The notes under the pieces were generated by a model. That model worked only from the letters and a program-made list of their open reading frames with translations. It was not told where the DNA came from and searched no databases. A program made the translations under genes and the position numbers. Of a stretch of 64,000 nucleotides of DNA, positions 24,060 through 35,039 are shown one piece after another. Each line of letters opens with the position of its first letter. Positions within the stretch are counted from its first letter, which is position 1. This DNA is from Amphiura filiformis (taxonomy: Eukaryota > Echinodermata > Ophiuroidea > Amphilepidida > Amphiuridae), in contig NC_092647.1 in assembly GCF_039555335.1 (NCBI RefSeq), forward strand, positions 18,199,993 to 18,263,992, given 5' to 3'.

Positions 24060-24660
24060 GCAACTGGGAAAGAAGGGATTGACCTAATATGGCATCTATG
24101 TTATATCATCTGGAAAAAGAAGAAATGGTTGAGGAGCCTTTGAGGGACTGGTGCAGGGCAGTATTTATTCCACTGCCGAAGGAGGGAAATTTGAAAGCGT
24201 GCGCCAATCACCGGAACATCCGCCTGATGCAAGTAAAGTGCTTCTGAAGATCATCATCAAGAGAATAAAGAACAAAATTGGGCAAGAAATATCTGATGAG
24301 CAGGCAGGATTTCGTGAACATGGTGAAGGGGACTAGGGACCAAATTGGCAATATCAGGAATTTGATTGAGAAATGCAGAGAGCATAGACTTCCTCTTTAC
24401 AGTAAGCTTTTGACTGTGCTAGCCATCCACATATGTGGGAAACTATGAAAGAGATGGGTTTCCCAAGTCATCTTGTGGCCTTATGCCTGCAGTCAAAGAA
24501 TCTGCAGTCAGAACAAGTAGTGGGGACACAGATTGGTTCAAGATTGGAAGAGGCTTCGACAGGGCTGTGTACCATCACCAAACCTATTTAACATCTACTC
24601 TGAAGACATTGTGAGAACAGCTTTGGAGGGTATACGAGTGGATATTCATACGTAGTGGTA
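24060..24660 (+). pseudogene. LINE reverse transcriptase remnant, 5' part
   Basis: Reading across several frameshifts, the segment encodes hallmark non-LTR retrotransposon RT pieces in order: WCRAVFIPLPKEGNLKAC (about 24150-24205), DASKVLLKIIIKRIKNKIGQ and EISDEQAGFRE (24227-24320), GTRDQIGNIRNLIEKCREH (24330-24390), and RQGCVPSPNLFNIYSE (about 24555-24605). A stop follows soon after. The YADD-bearing remainder lies at 27287-28060. The copy is dead (several frameshifts). The phrases resemble L1/RTE-type elements; the exact clade cannot be set by eye. Confidence 0.8.
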
Positions 24661-24689
24661 GATAAAATGAATTAAAGTTTTAACTTCAA

Positions 24690-24760
24690 CACTACACTAT
24701 TTTTCGCTCACCTGGAACGTTTTCACTAGTCCGAGTAGCGTCTTCAGCAGATGGTGATGC
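24690..24760 (-). ncRNA. Candidate hammerhead-like hairpin in the PLE pseudo-LTR (weak)
   Basis: On the minus strand the pLTR contains CTGAAGA, a 16-nt hairpin region (CGCTACTCGGACTAGT), then GAAAACG. PLE pLTRs are known to carry hammerhead ribozymes with CUGANGA-stem-GAAA cores. The equivalent segment at 53888-53914 has the same spacing and compensatory stem changes. The stem here could also consume the G of GAAA, so the match is degenerate and activity is unproven. Confidence 0.25.
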
Positions 24761-24803
24761 TGTGGTAATATCTTGTCTACAATCGGGATATTCCTCACTG
24801 ATT

Positions 24804-25537
24804 AGGTCAAAGTTTATAGAAAACCAACGCACATAGAACAATATCTGAACTTCTCCTCCCATCATCCACTTGAGCATAAACTCAGTGTCGTAAGAACGCT
24901 ACTACACCGTGCGGAATCTGTTGTCACAGACCGACTGATAAAGAGGAGGAGATAGCTCATGTGGAGAACGCATTGAGGAACTGCGGCTATAAAGACTGGA
25001 CGTTCTTTCGCGGCCAACCAAAGGAAAAGGACAGTACTTCTCAGAACAAAGACTCAGAGGCTACCAATAAAGGTTTCGTCACCTTACCTTATATAGAAGG
25101 TCTCTCTGAGAAATCACGCAGAGCTTTCAGGACCGCGGGAGTATCCTAGTGCACTAGTTACCCCTAAAGACAAGACAGAACCCTTTAAACAGTCTGGGAT
25201 CGTATATGAAATAACCTGCGCTGACTGTGACGCTAGTTACATTGGTGAATCGGCCAGGAAACTTCAGAAAAGGCTTAGCGAACACAAGTTTACTGCTGGC
25301 AGTTCCAAATCAGCAGTCAGGGAACATGTTATGAGATCCAAATGTCACCAGATTGATTGGGAAAACGTTAAGGTGCTAGAACGGGAACAAAAAGAGTATT
25401 CCCGGAGAGTTCTTGAAGCCATCCACATAAGGACTCAAAAACCAAGACTAAATCGTGATCAAGGGCTTGAAATAGATCCTATTTGGGATAACCTACTGAT
25501 GCCCAGGGGGGCGGCGCTACATCGTAACATCTTATGA
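24804..25537 (+). pseudogene. Penelope-like RT C-terminus and GIY-YIG endonuclease, frameshifted
   Basis: Three overlapping frames together encode, in order: the RT end ([38 protein letters not shown], about 24812-24930), ALRNCGYKDWTF and FVTLPYIEGLSEKSRRAFR (24970-25140), and the endonuclease GIVYEITCADCDASYIGE, RKLQKRLSEHK, SAVREHV, then RRVLEAIHIRTQKPRLNRD (25195-25470). GIVY...YIG is the GIY-YIG nuclease core and CADC is the Cys pair typical of PLEs. Frameshifts near 24945 and 25150 disable it. Upstream RT sequence is missing (5' truncation). Confidence 0.82.
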
Positions 25538-25639
25538 CGTCATTCTGTCAATCATATGACGTCATCAGTGAGGAATATCCCGATTGTAGACAAGATATTA
25601 CCACAGCATCACCATCTGCTGAAGACGCTAGTCGGACTA

Positions 25640-25994
25640 CTGTCTGTTCAATTAGCTTAGATTCTTGAATTTTTAAGATATTTGAAAAAATAAAAAATTG
25701 TGGTCAAAGTCATCAAAGAAAAGTGCTAGCACAGCATTAGACCTAACGTAATTTATATTTTTCAAATTCTAAAGTTCAATTTAAAACCCCATTTCTTTTC
25801 AATTTTGGTCTTTTCCCGCGATATTTTTATAAAAAGCCGTAGAACGTCGGGTACCATAAACTTTTTTGAATCAATCCATTTAGAGCAATGGGGACGAATG
25901 TCATAATGCGCTGAGATAGTATTTATTCGACCATCTAAAATAGGCCCAGCTTATATAAATACATTCCTTGCGTATTTATTTTTCATTTATTCAT

Positions 25995-26061
<67 letters not shown>

Positions 26062-26855
26062 TATTTATTTATTTATTTATTTATTTATTTATATTTATTT
26101 ATTGTGCGAATGGGTCTGAGAAGTTGTAGACCTATAGGCCAATTATAAAACTACACATTTATTTTCAATTTGTTATTTCGTTTTGTTTGTTGAATACAAA
26201 CTATGACATTTGGACATAAAGGACATTTGGAAACAAAAGAACTTTTGTACAAGAAAATATTATTTAAAACAATCAGGTTACAGAAAACAATTCTTGTAAA
26301 GTCACTGTATCTGAAAATGTCATTGTTTAAGAAAAATGTCAAGCGAATGCTGATATTCTTGGGAAGGAATGATGGTATTAAACAAAACTCAATTTACATT
26401 GTAAACCAGCTGAAATAAAAACGAAATCCATAATTTTAATGTCATTGTTTAAGAAAAAAATAATGCTCAGAATAATGTTATGCATAAAACGTAATCTCGC
26501 CATTCGTGTAACAAAAACCGGTGGACCATCATCACCTGATAACCGGAACGGTATAACAATTGGTGGACAGATTGTTTTGCTAAATTGGATAGGGTCTATG
26601 CCCTAAGTTGAGAATGGACCGTCCCACTCGATTTGTAAAAAGGTCGCGAACCCTTTTGGTGGACCCAAGTAACTGCCTAAAATGAGGCAAAATTGAAAAG
26701 AAATGGGGTTTTTACTTGAACTTTGGAATTTGAAAAGTATAAATCACGTTAGGTCTAAGGCTGTGCTAACACTTTTCTTTGATGACTTTGGCCACAATTT
26801 TTTATTTTTTCAAATATCTTAAAAATTCAAGAATCTAAGCTAATTGAACAGACAG
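25640..26855. mobile_element. 1.2-kb DNA element with long inverted repeats, TA target duplication, copy 1
   Basis: Ends CTGTCTGTTCAATTAGCT and AGCTAATTGAACAGACAG are inverses, and homology between the arms extends about 170 bp. TA flanks both sides (25638-25639 and 26856-26857). It lies within the right pLTR of the PLE. The interior has no transposase and contains an ATTT microsatellite. TA duplication suggests Tc1/mariner-type mobilisation (inference). Copy 2 is at 31480-32755 in opposite internal orientation. Confidence 0.85.
25975..26102. repeat. (ATTT)n microsatellite
   Basis: About 30 ATTT units with two ATATTT interruptions lie inside the 1.2-kb DNA element. Copy 2 has a shorter AAATA version at 32230-32275. 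Confidence 0.95.
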
Positions 26856-27082
26856 TAGTGAAAACGTTCCAGGTGAGCGAAAAATAGTGTGGTGTTGAAG
26901 TTAAAGGCTTAATGTACGATTTCCTTCAAATTTTAAATTTGTCATTATATACTCAAAATGCTGAAATAATACTAGTTATAATGATCGGGAGCGGTTTCTG
27001 TCCATTTTGAGTTGAAATAACGAGGTAACGTGAAAGAAACACTGCTTGTTATTTTGGCCGTTTATCACGCAGTTCTATGGGC

Positions 27083-27121
27083 TGACATAAAGTCATAATT
27101 TCTTGAATTATGACTTTATGT
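27083..27121. repeat. Short palindrome
   Basis: GACATAAAGTCATAATTTC is followed, almost directly, by its inverse GAATTATGACTTTATGTC. It lies between the PLE right end and the LINE continuation, so 26913-27286 is a further small insertion or unrecognised element. Confidence 0.7.
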
Positions 27122-27286
27122 CGAACTTTGCTCTGTTTACCTACAAACACAACAAATCTGGCTGATTCCATTTAGGTGCAAGTTGTGACATGTGTAAACA
27201 TTACAAATATGCCAAAAAATCAGGTTTGGAAAAAAATCAACCAAATTCATATTATAAGATCGTACATTATGACTTTAAAACTTTAA

Positions 27287-28060
27287 TTCAGCTTTGGAGG
27301 GGGTTTGAAGGTGGAGTGAAATTTGGCGGTACAAGGATTACTAACCTGAGGTACGCCGATGATACCACTCTTATTTGTAGTAGCAGAGTAGAACTGATTG
27401 ATCTTTTGAAGCGCATCAAAGAGGCCAGCGCGCATCAAAGAGGCCAGTGCGCAGTGAAGAAAAAAGCCTTCTCCTGAACACAAATAAAGACAAAAATAAT
27501 GTTTGTAGACAGAGAGCGAAGAAGTGATGACTTGTGATGTATGGACAGCCGATTCAGGAGGTGAAGCAATTTGATTACTTGGAGTACTTGGGTTCAATGA
27601 TTAACAACATCGGTGACAGCACAACTGAAATTAGGAGAAAGCTGGTTATTGCAAGGACAACTGTGCAAAGCATGTCGAGCATAATTATGGAAAAGTCTGG
27701 GCCTACCATTGACCTCAAGGTACGCCTACTTCGTGCAACTTTGTTTTCCATTGCTACTTACGGATGCGAGTCTTGATCTATGACCAAGAATGGCAGGAAA
27801 AGAGTTGATGCTTTTGAGTGATGGTGTTAAGGAACATGGAAAGACAGGGGAACAAATTCCTGGATCCTAGATAAGATTGGTACAAGTCTAACCATCCGAA
27901 ATGGCATAGTGAAGAGAAAGCTGCTTTGTCCATATTGTCAGGGAACATGGAGGTGTAGAAAAACAAATTTTGCAAGGGGCTATGGAAGACCGACAAGGAA
28001 AGCAACAAACATCTTGGACTAATGACGTGAAGCTGAGTTCTAACCAAGGAATGTAAGGTG
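27287..28060 (+). pseudogene. LINE reverse transcriptase remnant, 3' part with YADD
   Basis: GTRITNLRYADDTTLICSSR (about 27330-27390) carries the RT catalytic YADD. EVKQFDYLEYLGSMIN, EIRRKLVIARTTVQSM and LRATLFSIATYGCES (27555-27770), then NGRKRVDAFE (27785-27820), are the usual downstream order in L1/RTE-type ORF2 proteins. Stops and frameshifts separate them. Together with 24060-24660 this forms one split, inactive copy. Confidence 0.82.
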
Positions 28061-28089
28061 CAACGTTGGCATCAGATCGAGTGAGATGG

Positions 28090-28190
28090 CGGGCGGGGAA
28101 GACCACAGAAAGAGAGAGAAAGAGAGAGGGGGAAGGGTGAGAGAGTGATGGAGGGAGGAGAGAGAGAGAGAGAGAGGGAAGGGAGATGGT
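28090..28190. repeat. GA-rich low-complexity tract
   Basis: Purine tract of (GA)n with GGGA interruptions, from AGAAAGAGAGAG to GAGAGGGAAGGGAG. Confidence 0.85.
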
Positions 28191-28743
28191 ACGTTATATG
28201 GCGCTATTTTATGTTATGCCATCATGACAACGGTTAATGATGTGGCGAATACGAGCCATTCATGCACGATTTTTGACCAAAATGAGGGTTTTAACAGGCG
28301 ATTTGACGGTTGATCCTTACATCATTTTTCGAATTTTATATCATTAATTGAAAGAGCATATTCATATTGTCTATATACTAGCGTCAAAATAATGAGCAAT
28401 GACCACTTATCTTTAAATAGTAAATTATTTGCCAAAAATTGCCTTGTAAATTCAATGAACCAGCGTTTGCTAAAAGAGCGCTTAGAAATTGATATCTATA
28501 TAAATAAAAGGAAGTCGCTAAATCTTGTCCAGAAGCAGGCTCCGAGATGCTTTCACTTTCAGCTCTGATTTATTCGTACATTAATCGGGTACATATTGCC
28601 ATTAAACCATCTGACGTTCATTTTTGCAAAACTTAGGGGTTCATTCATATATTTTCATGACTAAACGGTTGTTTATGCCCGAGGGGAACGGTCGTTTATG
28701 CCCGAGGGACCGCTCCCGTTTACTAACCGCTCCCGTTTACTCA
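28191..28743. other. Non-coding stretch, no gene recognised
   Basis: No protein-like ORF is seen. Just before the 28744 hairpin, a TTTATGCCCGAGGG word is doubled (28673-28709) and CCGCTCCCGTTTACT occurs twice (28711-28741), hinting at the edge of a repeat element. Confidence 0.4.
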
Positions 28744-28783
28744 ACTAGCGGGGACCCGCGCGAAGCGCGGGTCTCCCGCTAGT
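28744..28783. repeat. 18-bp stem hairpin with GCGAAGC turn
   Basis: ACTAGCGGG-GACCCGCGC, GAA, GCGCGGGTC, one bulged T, CCCGCTAGT: a perfect stem apart from the bulge. The apex contains GCGAAGC, a heptamer known to form an exceptionally stable DNA mini-hairpin. No U-run follows and the context is eukaryotic, so it is not a bacterial-type terminator. It could be a transposon end. Confidence 0.9.
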
Positions 28784-29099
28784 GATGGTAAAATTAGACT
28801 GGGCCTTACGTCATTTTGTTGTTTGAACTGAAATCCAATCTACATGGACCCACACAACATGGACCACTGAATCAAATGAACCATGCTGCCAATTTTTTGA
28901 TGGCGTTTAGGGGGTCAAATCCAAGATGGCGGCTATTCTTCCTCTAATCATAAAGAACAAAAAAGTCAATATCACATAATTATTTACAGGATGCTGAGTT
29001 AGATGGTAAAATATGCAAAAGGTCAACGACCTTTTCAGTGGTCAAGCTTTCAGTATATACCCTGATTGAAGCGAAAATGGTCTCAAATCTAATGATATG
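28784..29099. other. Non-coding stretch, no gene recognised
   Basis: A word CCAAGATGGCGGC (28921-28933) matches the AAGATGGCGGC core also seen at 19.9-20.3 kb. No ORF or exon is seen. Confidence 0.35.
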
Positions 29100-29585
29100 T
29101 ACTTAAAATATAATCTGGGAGGAAAATCCGACCATCATATGAAAAATGTGACACAAGGAACAAAATATTATAGGTTGTCATATCTAAAATGTATGGTAAC
29201 TGCAAGTCAAAGGTCAACCAGTATAACCACCATATGAGCTATGATCCTATGTCACCATGGTCACCTCCCGGCTTCATGTATATCTGCAATACGAAAGGCC
29301 ACATTTTTCATATAATGGTCGGCTTTTCATCCCAGATACATATAATTTGCTTTAAGTAGGCCTACATATCATTAGATTTATAAAGGTTATTCGAGGACTG
29401 TTAAATGTCAAAAATGTCGATTTTAATCATTTGCCATCAAATTTGTATTTTATCTCGAATTTCGAAAAAAAATCTAAATTATTTGGTATCAAAATTTTAT
29501 CGTATTTAGAATGCAATTTGGTGTGCCTGATGTTCTCTGTTCCACAAAAATACTACACAAAGGTGGGTGACCACGCCCTTTAAGT
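29100..29585. mobile_element. Palindromic MITE, family 1, decayed copy
   Basis: The words GGCTTTTCATCCCAGATACA, ATCATTAGATTTATAAAG, TCGAGGACTGTTAAATGTCA and GAATGCAATTTGGTGTGCCTGATG match the right arm of the copy at 18610-19253 with many changes. The left arm is largely eroded. Confidence 0.65.
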
Positions 29586-29739
29586 GCAAAAAGTTCTTTT
29601 ATTGAAATCCTGTCCCTCACTCCCTGCCCACTGACGGTATAGAGGTCAGTGCACTGCACGAATGACAGCAAAAATGTGAAATTGGGCGAGAAAAGTGCTC
29701 AGCCAGCAACACTCTGCCTTTGTCAGACTGAATACTTTA

Positions 29740-29936
29740 TCACCTGTTCACCTTTTCAAGATCGATATGGCGGTCAATTTGAATATGAAAAGCGAACGCA
29801 CCTTCACAATGTCATTTGTGACGTTACTATTTGTGTTAGTTCGTGTTCATTGGACCAGTAATTTTGCCAAGGTGTTTTCGTGTGGTGTTCATCCATTCTT
29901 GTATTGACGGACCAAGCCGCAGCTCCAGATATCAAG
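29740..29936 (+). promoter_or_regulatory. 5' flank / probable 5' UTR of the secreted-protein gene
   Basis: It precedes the ATG at 29937 and is partly shared with 19330-19470. It has no obvious TATA box at a usable distance and the transcription start cannot be placed. The upstream in-frame codons (from 29880, starting GTG) are not taken as coding because the signal peptide begins at the ATG. Confidence 0.35.
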
Positions 29937-30029
29937 ATGGCTAGTTACAAGTTTGTTTTTCGTTTGTTGGCAATTATGTGTGCCGTAGAAGTTTGTCTGT
30001 CTTTACCTCATCAAGCCGGCAAGACTCGC
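29937..30029 (+). CDS. Exon 1 of a 387-residue secreted coiled-coil protein: signal peptide
   Basis: ATG at 29937 in context AAGATGG opens MASYKFVFRLLAIMCAVEVC followed by LSLPHQAGKTR: a short basic start, a hydrophobic core of about 14 residues, and a likely signal-peptidase site near LSLP. The exon ends exactly before GTAAGT (30030), after complete codon 31 (phase 0). The exon at 39058 begins in phase 0 after a good acceptor, so the two join without a frameshift. The intron between them is about 9.0 kb and contains several mobile elements; an extra phase-0 exon in it cannot be excluded. I do not recognise the protein family. Confidence 0.72.
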
Positions 30030-31369
30030 GTAAGTAATATTCTTTCATTCGAACATTCTGACACGCTTAAGGGGTACTACACCCCTGGCCAATTTTGTGC
30101 CTATTTTTGCATTTTCTCAAAAACTATAGCCACGGAATAGGCCTGGAAGCGGCACTAGACATTAGCATGAAGCCGCATTCATATGTAAATAGCGTATTGT
30201 TATTTAAATTTGCGCCCAGACGTATTGAGGGCGACAGTCATGTTATCCAGACCGAGAATGTCTTGATGCGCCAGGCAAATTGTCAAATTGCTGAGTGAAT
30301 GTGTATAAATCCCCTTTCTGTATAGATAATAAGCTAGTACATTTCGTGTTCCAGTTTGTTATAACAAAAAATAAGTATTATATTAAATATATTAAGTGTA
30401 TAAACTTTGAAATTGACGTGAATTTGAAGTGCAGAGCTCCAAATCTAGCTAAATCGTAGTGTGAAATTATGCTGTGTGACCCCGTCTGCGTGGTAGAATT
30501 ATATTCATAAAACATTGAATTTAACATATAATATGGGCAGCCAACCACGATTTATCAGCATTTAAAAGATATATTAATTAACAAAGATAAATAATCAACA
30601 GTACAAATGACAATTTAACTAGTAAACAAGTCTGAAATCTTAAAATGTTGCCACGTGATTTCCCGAACACATGATATGTCTACATGTGACCATTATTGAG
30701 ATTTACCGAAGTATTTGGAGTATGGTGCACGGCTTGCAGGCAACTGTGTATTTCTTTACCTCCGTATAAAATCAATAATTCATGCTGGGAGCCAAGTAAC
30801 ATTCTGTCTGCTTAGTGCATATTGGTATTTTATTTTACTTGAGAGCGTATAGAAATACATAAAGACGAATAAGGCGCCATGATGGAAAGCTATGGAAGGT
30901 CAGGTCGGGTATCAAAGGTTATTTTAACTTCAAATACTACTTGTGTTTCACACCTTGCCTCTGTCACGTATTTCCTTCATGTTATTGACCTCAAGTCCTA
31001 ATTTTGACTTTGCTATTGCAAAATGTCATTTCATATCAAATTAGTAGACTTTCTTTGAAACAAACATATCACTGGTGCCTGATGGGAATATCCGTCCGCC
31101 ATTTCATTAAACTGGATCGTTTTCGCCTGGTTTGCGCCCAGATGTATTGAGGGCGCGCTATACTCTCATTGAACAGGCAAAGTTCGCAAAACTAACAACG
31201 TTGTTATTTGCCAATAGCAATTAACATGATCCAAGGGTCGAACATGAATTATTCATAACGGATCGATAACTGGCCTCACTTTCTAGCTAGTAAACCAGCG
31301 GAATTTTTCATAGGTTTTGCGTTGCTAATAGAACAACCGTGAATTTAGTGTCGCCCCCTTGCTATAGCG
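30030..31369 (+). other. Start of the 9-kb intron 1
   Basis: Non-coding. It includes the self-complementary word AAGGGGTACTACACCCCTGG (30068-30087) and a TTTGCGCCCAGA(C/T)GTATTGAGG word present at about 30207 and 31130. No further exon is recognised. Confidence 0.45.
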
Positions 31370-34172
31370 CATTGGTGAGGGGATGGATAAATGGCGAGTT
31401 AAGTGACGGTAAGTTATGGGCGAGTTACTGTTAGACCGTTGGGCGAGTTACTGTTAGACCATTGGGCGAGTTACTGTTACTGTCTGTTCAATTAGCTCAG
31501 ATTCTTGAATTTTTAAGATATTTGAAAAAATAAAAAATTGTGGCCAAAGTCATCAAAGAAAAGTGTTAGCACAACCTTAGACCTAACGTGATTCCAAAAT
31601 TCAATTTAAACCCCCATTTCTTTTCAATTTTGCCTAATTTTTGGCAGTTACTTGGGTCCACCAAAAGGGTTCGCGACCTTTATACAAATCGAGTGGGACG
31701 GTCCATTCTCAACTTAGGGCATAGACCCTATCCAATTTAGCAAAACAATCTGTCCACCAATCTGCCCTGCCATTTCAATTGTTATACCGTTCCGGTTATT
31801 GGATAGGTTCTATAGGGTGATGATGGTCCACCGGTTTTTGTTACACGAAATTAGATGGCGAATGGCGCGATTACGTTTTATGCATAACATTATTCTGAGC
31901 AATTTTTTTCCTAAACAATGACATTAAAATTTTGGATTTCGTTCTTATTTCAACTGGTTTACAATGTAAATTTAGTTTTGTTTAATACCATCATTCCTTC
32001 CCAAGAATATCAACGTTCGCTTGACTTTTTCAGATACAGTGACTTTACAAGAAATGCTTTCTGTAACCAGATTGTTTTAAATAATATTTTCTTGTATAAA
32101 AATTCATTTTGTTTCCAAATGTCCTTCTCATAGTTTGTATTCAACAAACAAAAACGAAATAACAAATTGAAAATTAGTGTAGTTTTATAATAGGCCTATA
32201 GGCTACACCTTCTCAGACCAATTTGCACAATAAATAAATAAATAAATATAAATAAATATAAATAAATAAATAAATACGCAAGGAATGTATTTATATAAGC
32301 TGGGCCTATTTTTAGGGTTTCAACACGAATTAGGCATACATTGTAGTGGCAAATATAGCTATTTTACTGGACAATACTTCCTGATGCGGATGGTCGAATA
32401 ATAGCCCGACACATCATGGCCCTACGTTGCTCCTTCCTCACAGAAGGCCAGTGGAAATCGTAGCGACGGAGGTGCGAGTACCTCGGGCTAGTCGAATAAA
32501 TACTATCTCAGCGCATTATGACATTCATCCCCATTGTTCTAAATGGATTGATTCAAAAAAGTTTATGGTACCCGACGTTCTACGGCTTTTTATAAAAAAT
32601 ATCGCGGGAAAAGACCACAATTGAAAAGAAATGGGGTTTTAAATTGAACTTAAGAATTTGAAAAGTATAAATCATGTTAGGTCTAAGGCTGTGCTAACAC
32701 TTTTCTTACACAAATATCTTAAAAATTCAAGAATCTAAGCTAATTGAACAGACAGTAGACCATTGAGTGAGTTACTGTTAGACCATTAGGCGAGTTAATG
32801 TACTGTTAGACCATTGTGGAGTTACTGTTAGACCATTGGGTGAGTTGCTGTTAGACCATTGGGTGAGTTACTGTTAGACCAATGGGCGAGTTACTGTTAG
32901 ACCAATGGGCGAGTTACTGTTAGACCAATGGGCGAGTTACTGTTAGACCATTGAGCGAGTTACTGTTAGGCCAATTGGCGAGTTACGGTTAGACCATTGG
33001 GTGGGTATACTGTAGCTTGGGGTGGGTTAAGGTGTGGTGGGTAGGATAGAGCGTGGGAGTTTGGTTAAGGTAATTTTGGGGTCATTCAGGGTCATCTGCG
33101 GTCAAATCACTAGATTGTCGTAGGTTTATGAAATTTGGTGGGAACGAACACTGAGTGAGACAAAAAATGTCAAGGTCATTTTGGGACCATCCAAGCTCAA
33201 ATCGCCATAGGTCGTTGTATGTTCATGAAATTTGGTGGGAATGATTACAGAACAAAGACAAAATGGCATGGTCATTTTGGGGTCATTCCGACTATATGAC
33301 TAAACTAAGTATCAGGACTCCAAAAATTACTTTGTTTTTGTGTGGGGGGTAGGATTCACTAAACGCAAATAGTTTCTTGTGTTTTCATCATGGCACAGAG
33401 ATCAATAACAGGATTTGCATAAAGAATAGATTCCTATTTTTTAAAATGTTAGTTTTTACTGACCACATTGTCCTCTTTTAATTGCCAAACAAGTGAGGCA
33501 AAACGAAGAAAATATTACCATTTCATTCCAGCACCTATACAATGTGTGTAAGACTAATAGCGATATGCACACTGATTCAATGACTCATTAATGCACGCAA
33601 TGTGTTTAGCCACCACTCGATCAGTGAAATCTGAATAAAACTGGAGATCTCTGGTTTTATTACAAAAACTTAGCTTTTACTGTAATTAAAGCGCTTCCAG
33701 GTTAGTCTAAAGTTCACATGCTGTACACCATTGAGTATTACAATCATGCAAAAAGTAGAAATGTAACTTTTAAAAAAAAGTTCCCATTTGTAAATTTAAA
33801 TTTGTATTACAAACTAAATTCGCCAAATGGTCTAACCAGAACTCGCCAAATGGTCTAACAGTAACTCGCCCATTGGTCTAACAGTAACTCGCCAAATGGT
33901 CTAACAGTAACTCGCCAAATGGTCTAACAGTAACTCGCCCAATGGTCTAACAGTAACTCGCCCATTGGTCTAACAGTAACTCGCCAAATGGTCTAACAGT
34001 AACTCGCCCATTGGTCTAACAGTAACTCGCCAAATGGTCTAACAGTAACTCGCCCAATGGTCTAACAGTAACTCGCCCAATGGTCTAACAGTAGCTAACA
34101 GTAACTCGCCCTTAACTCGCCGCCACATAACTCGCCGCCACATAACTCGCCACCTAACCATTCCCCATTTTG
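31370..34172. mobile_element. Foldback (TU/FB-like) element with arms of 23-bp tandem repeats
   Basis: The left arm (31415-31479 and 32756-33005) is about 13 copies of GGGCGAGTTACTGTTAGACC+ATT. The right arm (33828-34100) is about 12 copies of the inverse (GGTCTAACAGTAACTCGCCC). Outer ends GGGGATGGATAAATGGCGAG (31379) and its counterpart CTCGCCACCTAACCATTCCCC (34147-34167) are also inverted. Long inverted arms built from short tandem repeats define foldback elements such as sea-urchin TU and Drosophila FB. The middle (33006-33827) has no convincing ORF. The left arm is interrupted by the TA element at 31480. Confidence 0.8.
31480..32755. mobile_element. 1.3-kb TA-flanked DNA element, copy 2
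   Basis: Same ends as 25640-26855 (CTGTCTGTTCAATTAGCT ... GAACAGACAG) with TA at 31478-31479 and 32756-32757. The insertion split one 23-bp unit, so the empty site ...ACTGTTAGACC... can be read directly. The interior runs in the opposite direction to copy 1: the word GGTACCCGACGTTCTACGGC is near its right end (about 32568), the inverse near the left end of copy 1. Confidence 0.88.
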
Positions 34173-35039
34173 ACTGTAACTCCACATCTGTTGTCTGTGC
34201 TGAAATAAAATTTCCAGTGCAATAGTTGTAGTCCTTGCCCCTATAATATACATATCTTGCTTGTCACCAAATTACAGAGCAGGGTCACGTGACACAAAAC
34301 TTCGGACGCTCTGAGAGGCTGCATATCAATCTTCTGTCACAGTTCCATAACAGATTCAAGAGTGAAGCTAAAGCAGCAGGCAGAGTTGGGGTATGAGGCT
34401 ATTATTGAGTTAGTTTCCAATATTCTAATATAGTTTGGTTATTTCTTCATCATGCAGGCCTTATTTTACACGAAATTAGGATTAGGGTTAGGGTTATTAG
34501 AAGGATAATGGTTGGGTGTGGGTTCGGATTAGCATATACGAAATCATTTACATGGAGTATCAACTTGGGTTTTTTTTTCGTTTTTTTTTTTGAAGTTATT
34601 AAGCATATATAAAGATTCTAAAAAACGAGTTTGAAGAAAATTTATCTTCAAGTCCCAATTTTTTTTCTTGAGAAAAAGGCAGTTTTGTGATTTTTCTTCC
34701 ATAGATGACAATGTTAAAACTATTTTTGTTTTTATCCGTTTGTCAAAATGGAGACTCTGATGGCTTTCAAAATAGAGTACCACATGCCCACGGATATGAT
34801 GATTGATATAAAAAAGTTTGAAATTGACAACCAAAATCCGAAATATTTCTCATTTTATACCAAGAGAGATTTTCCAATTCAGAACAAAATATTTGATGTG
34901 CATTTTACGAAAAATGTCAATTTTAAGCTGTTGAAATCCAAAACGGAAACAAATTTCGTTCCTTCGGGTTGCAAGAGATACGATGTGCATAGAAATGGTC
35001 AAAGAGTGTGCTTTTGTAGCACTTTGGAGAAAATCATAT
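34173..35039 (+). other. Intron 1 sequence, no exon recognised
   Basis: An interstitial TTAGGG-TTAGGG pair occurs near 34483-34496; two units are too few to call telomeric. The 100-codon ORF at 34748 shows no domain, and an ORF of similar size overlaps it on the other strand; neither has splice support. Confidence 0.35.

Larger units (their letters stand above)
24671..26912 (+). mobile_element. Penelope-like element with inverted pseudo-LTRs, itself interrupted
   Basis: The arm at 24671-24803 (AACTTCAACACTACACTATT, TTTCGCTCACCTGGAACG, TCTTCAGCAGATGGTGATGC) is repeated inverted at 25564-25639 and 26856-26912. The right arm is cut in two by the TA-flanked element at 25640-26855. Between the arms lies the 3' part of a PLE coding region. 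Inverted pLTR copies around a 5'-truncated body are usual for this group. The LINE words CAGCTTTGGAGGG at 24618-24630 and 27289-27301 may be the target duplication. Confidence 0.75.

Noticed and set aside
28744..28783. Rho-independent terminator
   Set aside because: The stem-loop is strong but has no T run, and the surrounding genes are spliced eukaryotic genes.
34481..34498. Telomere-like TTAGGG repeat
   Set aside because: Only about two and a half units; not enough to mean a telomere or fusion point.
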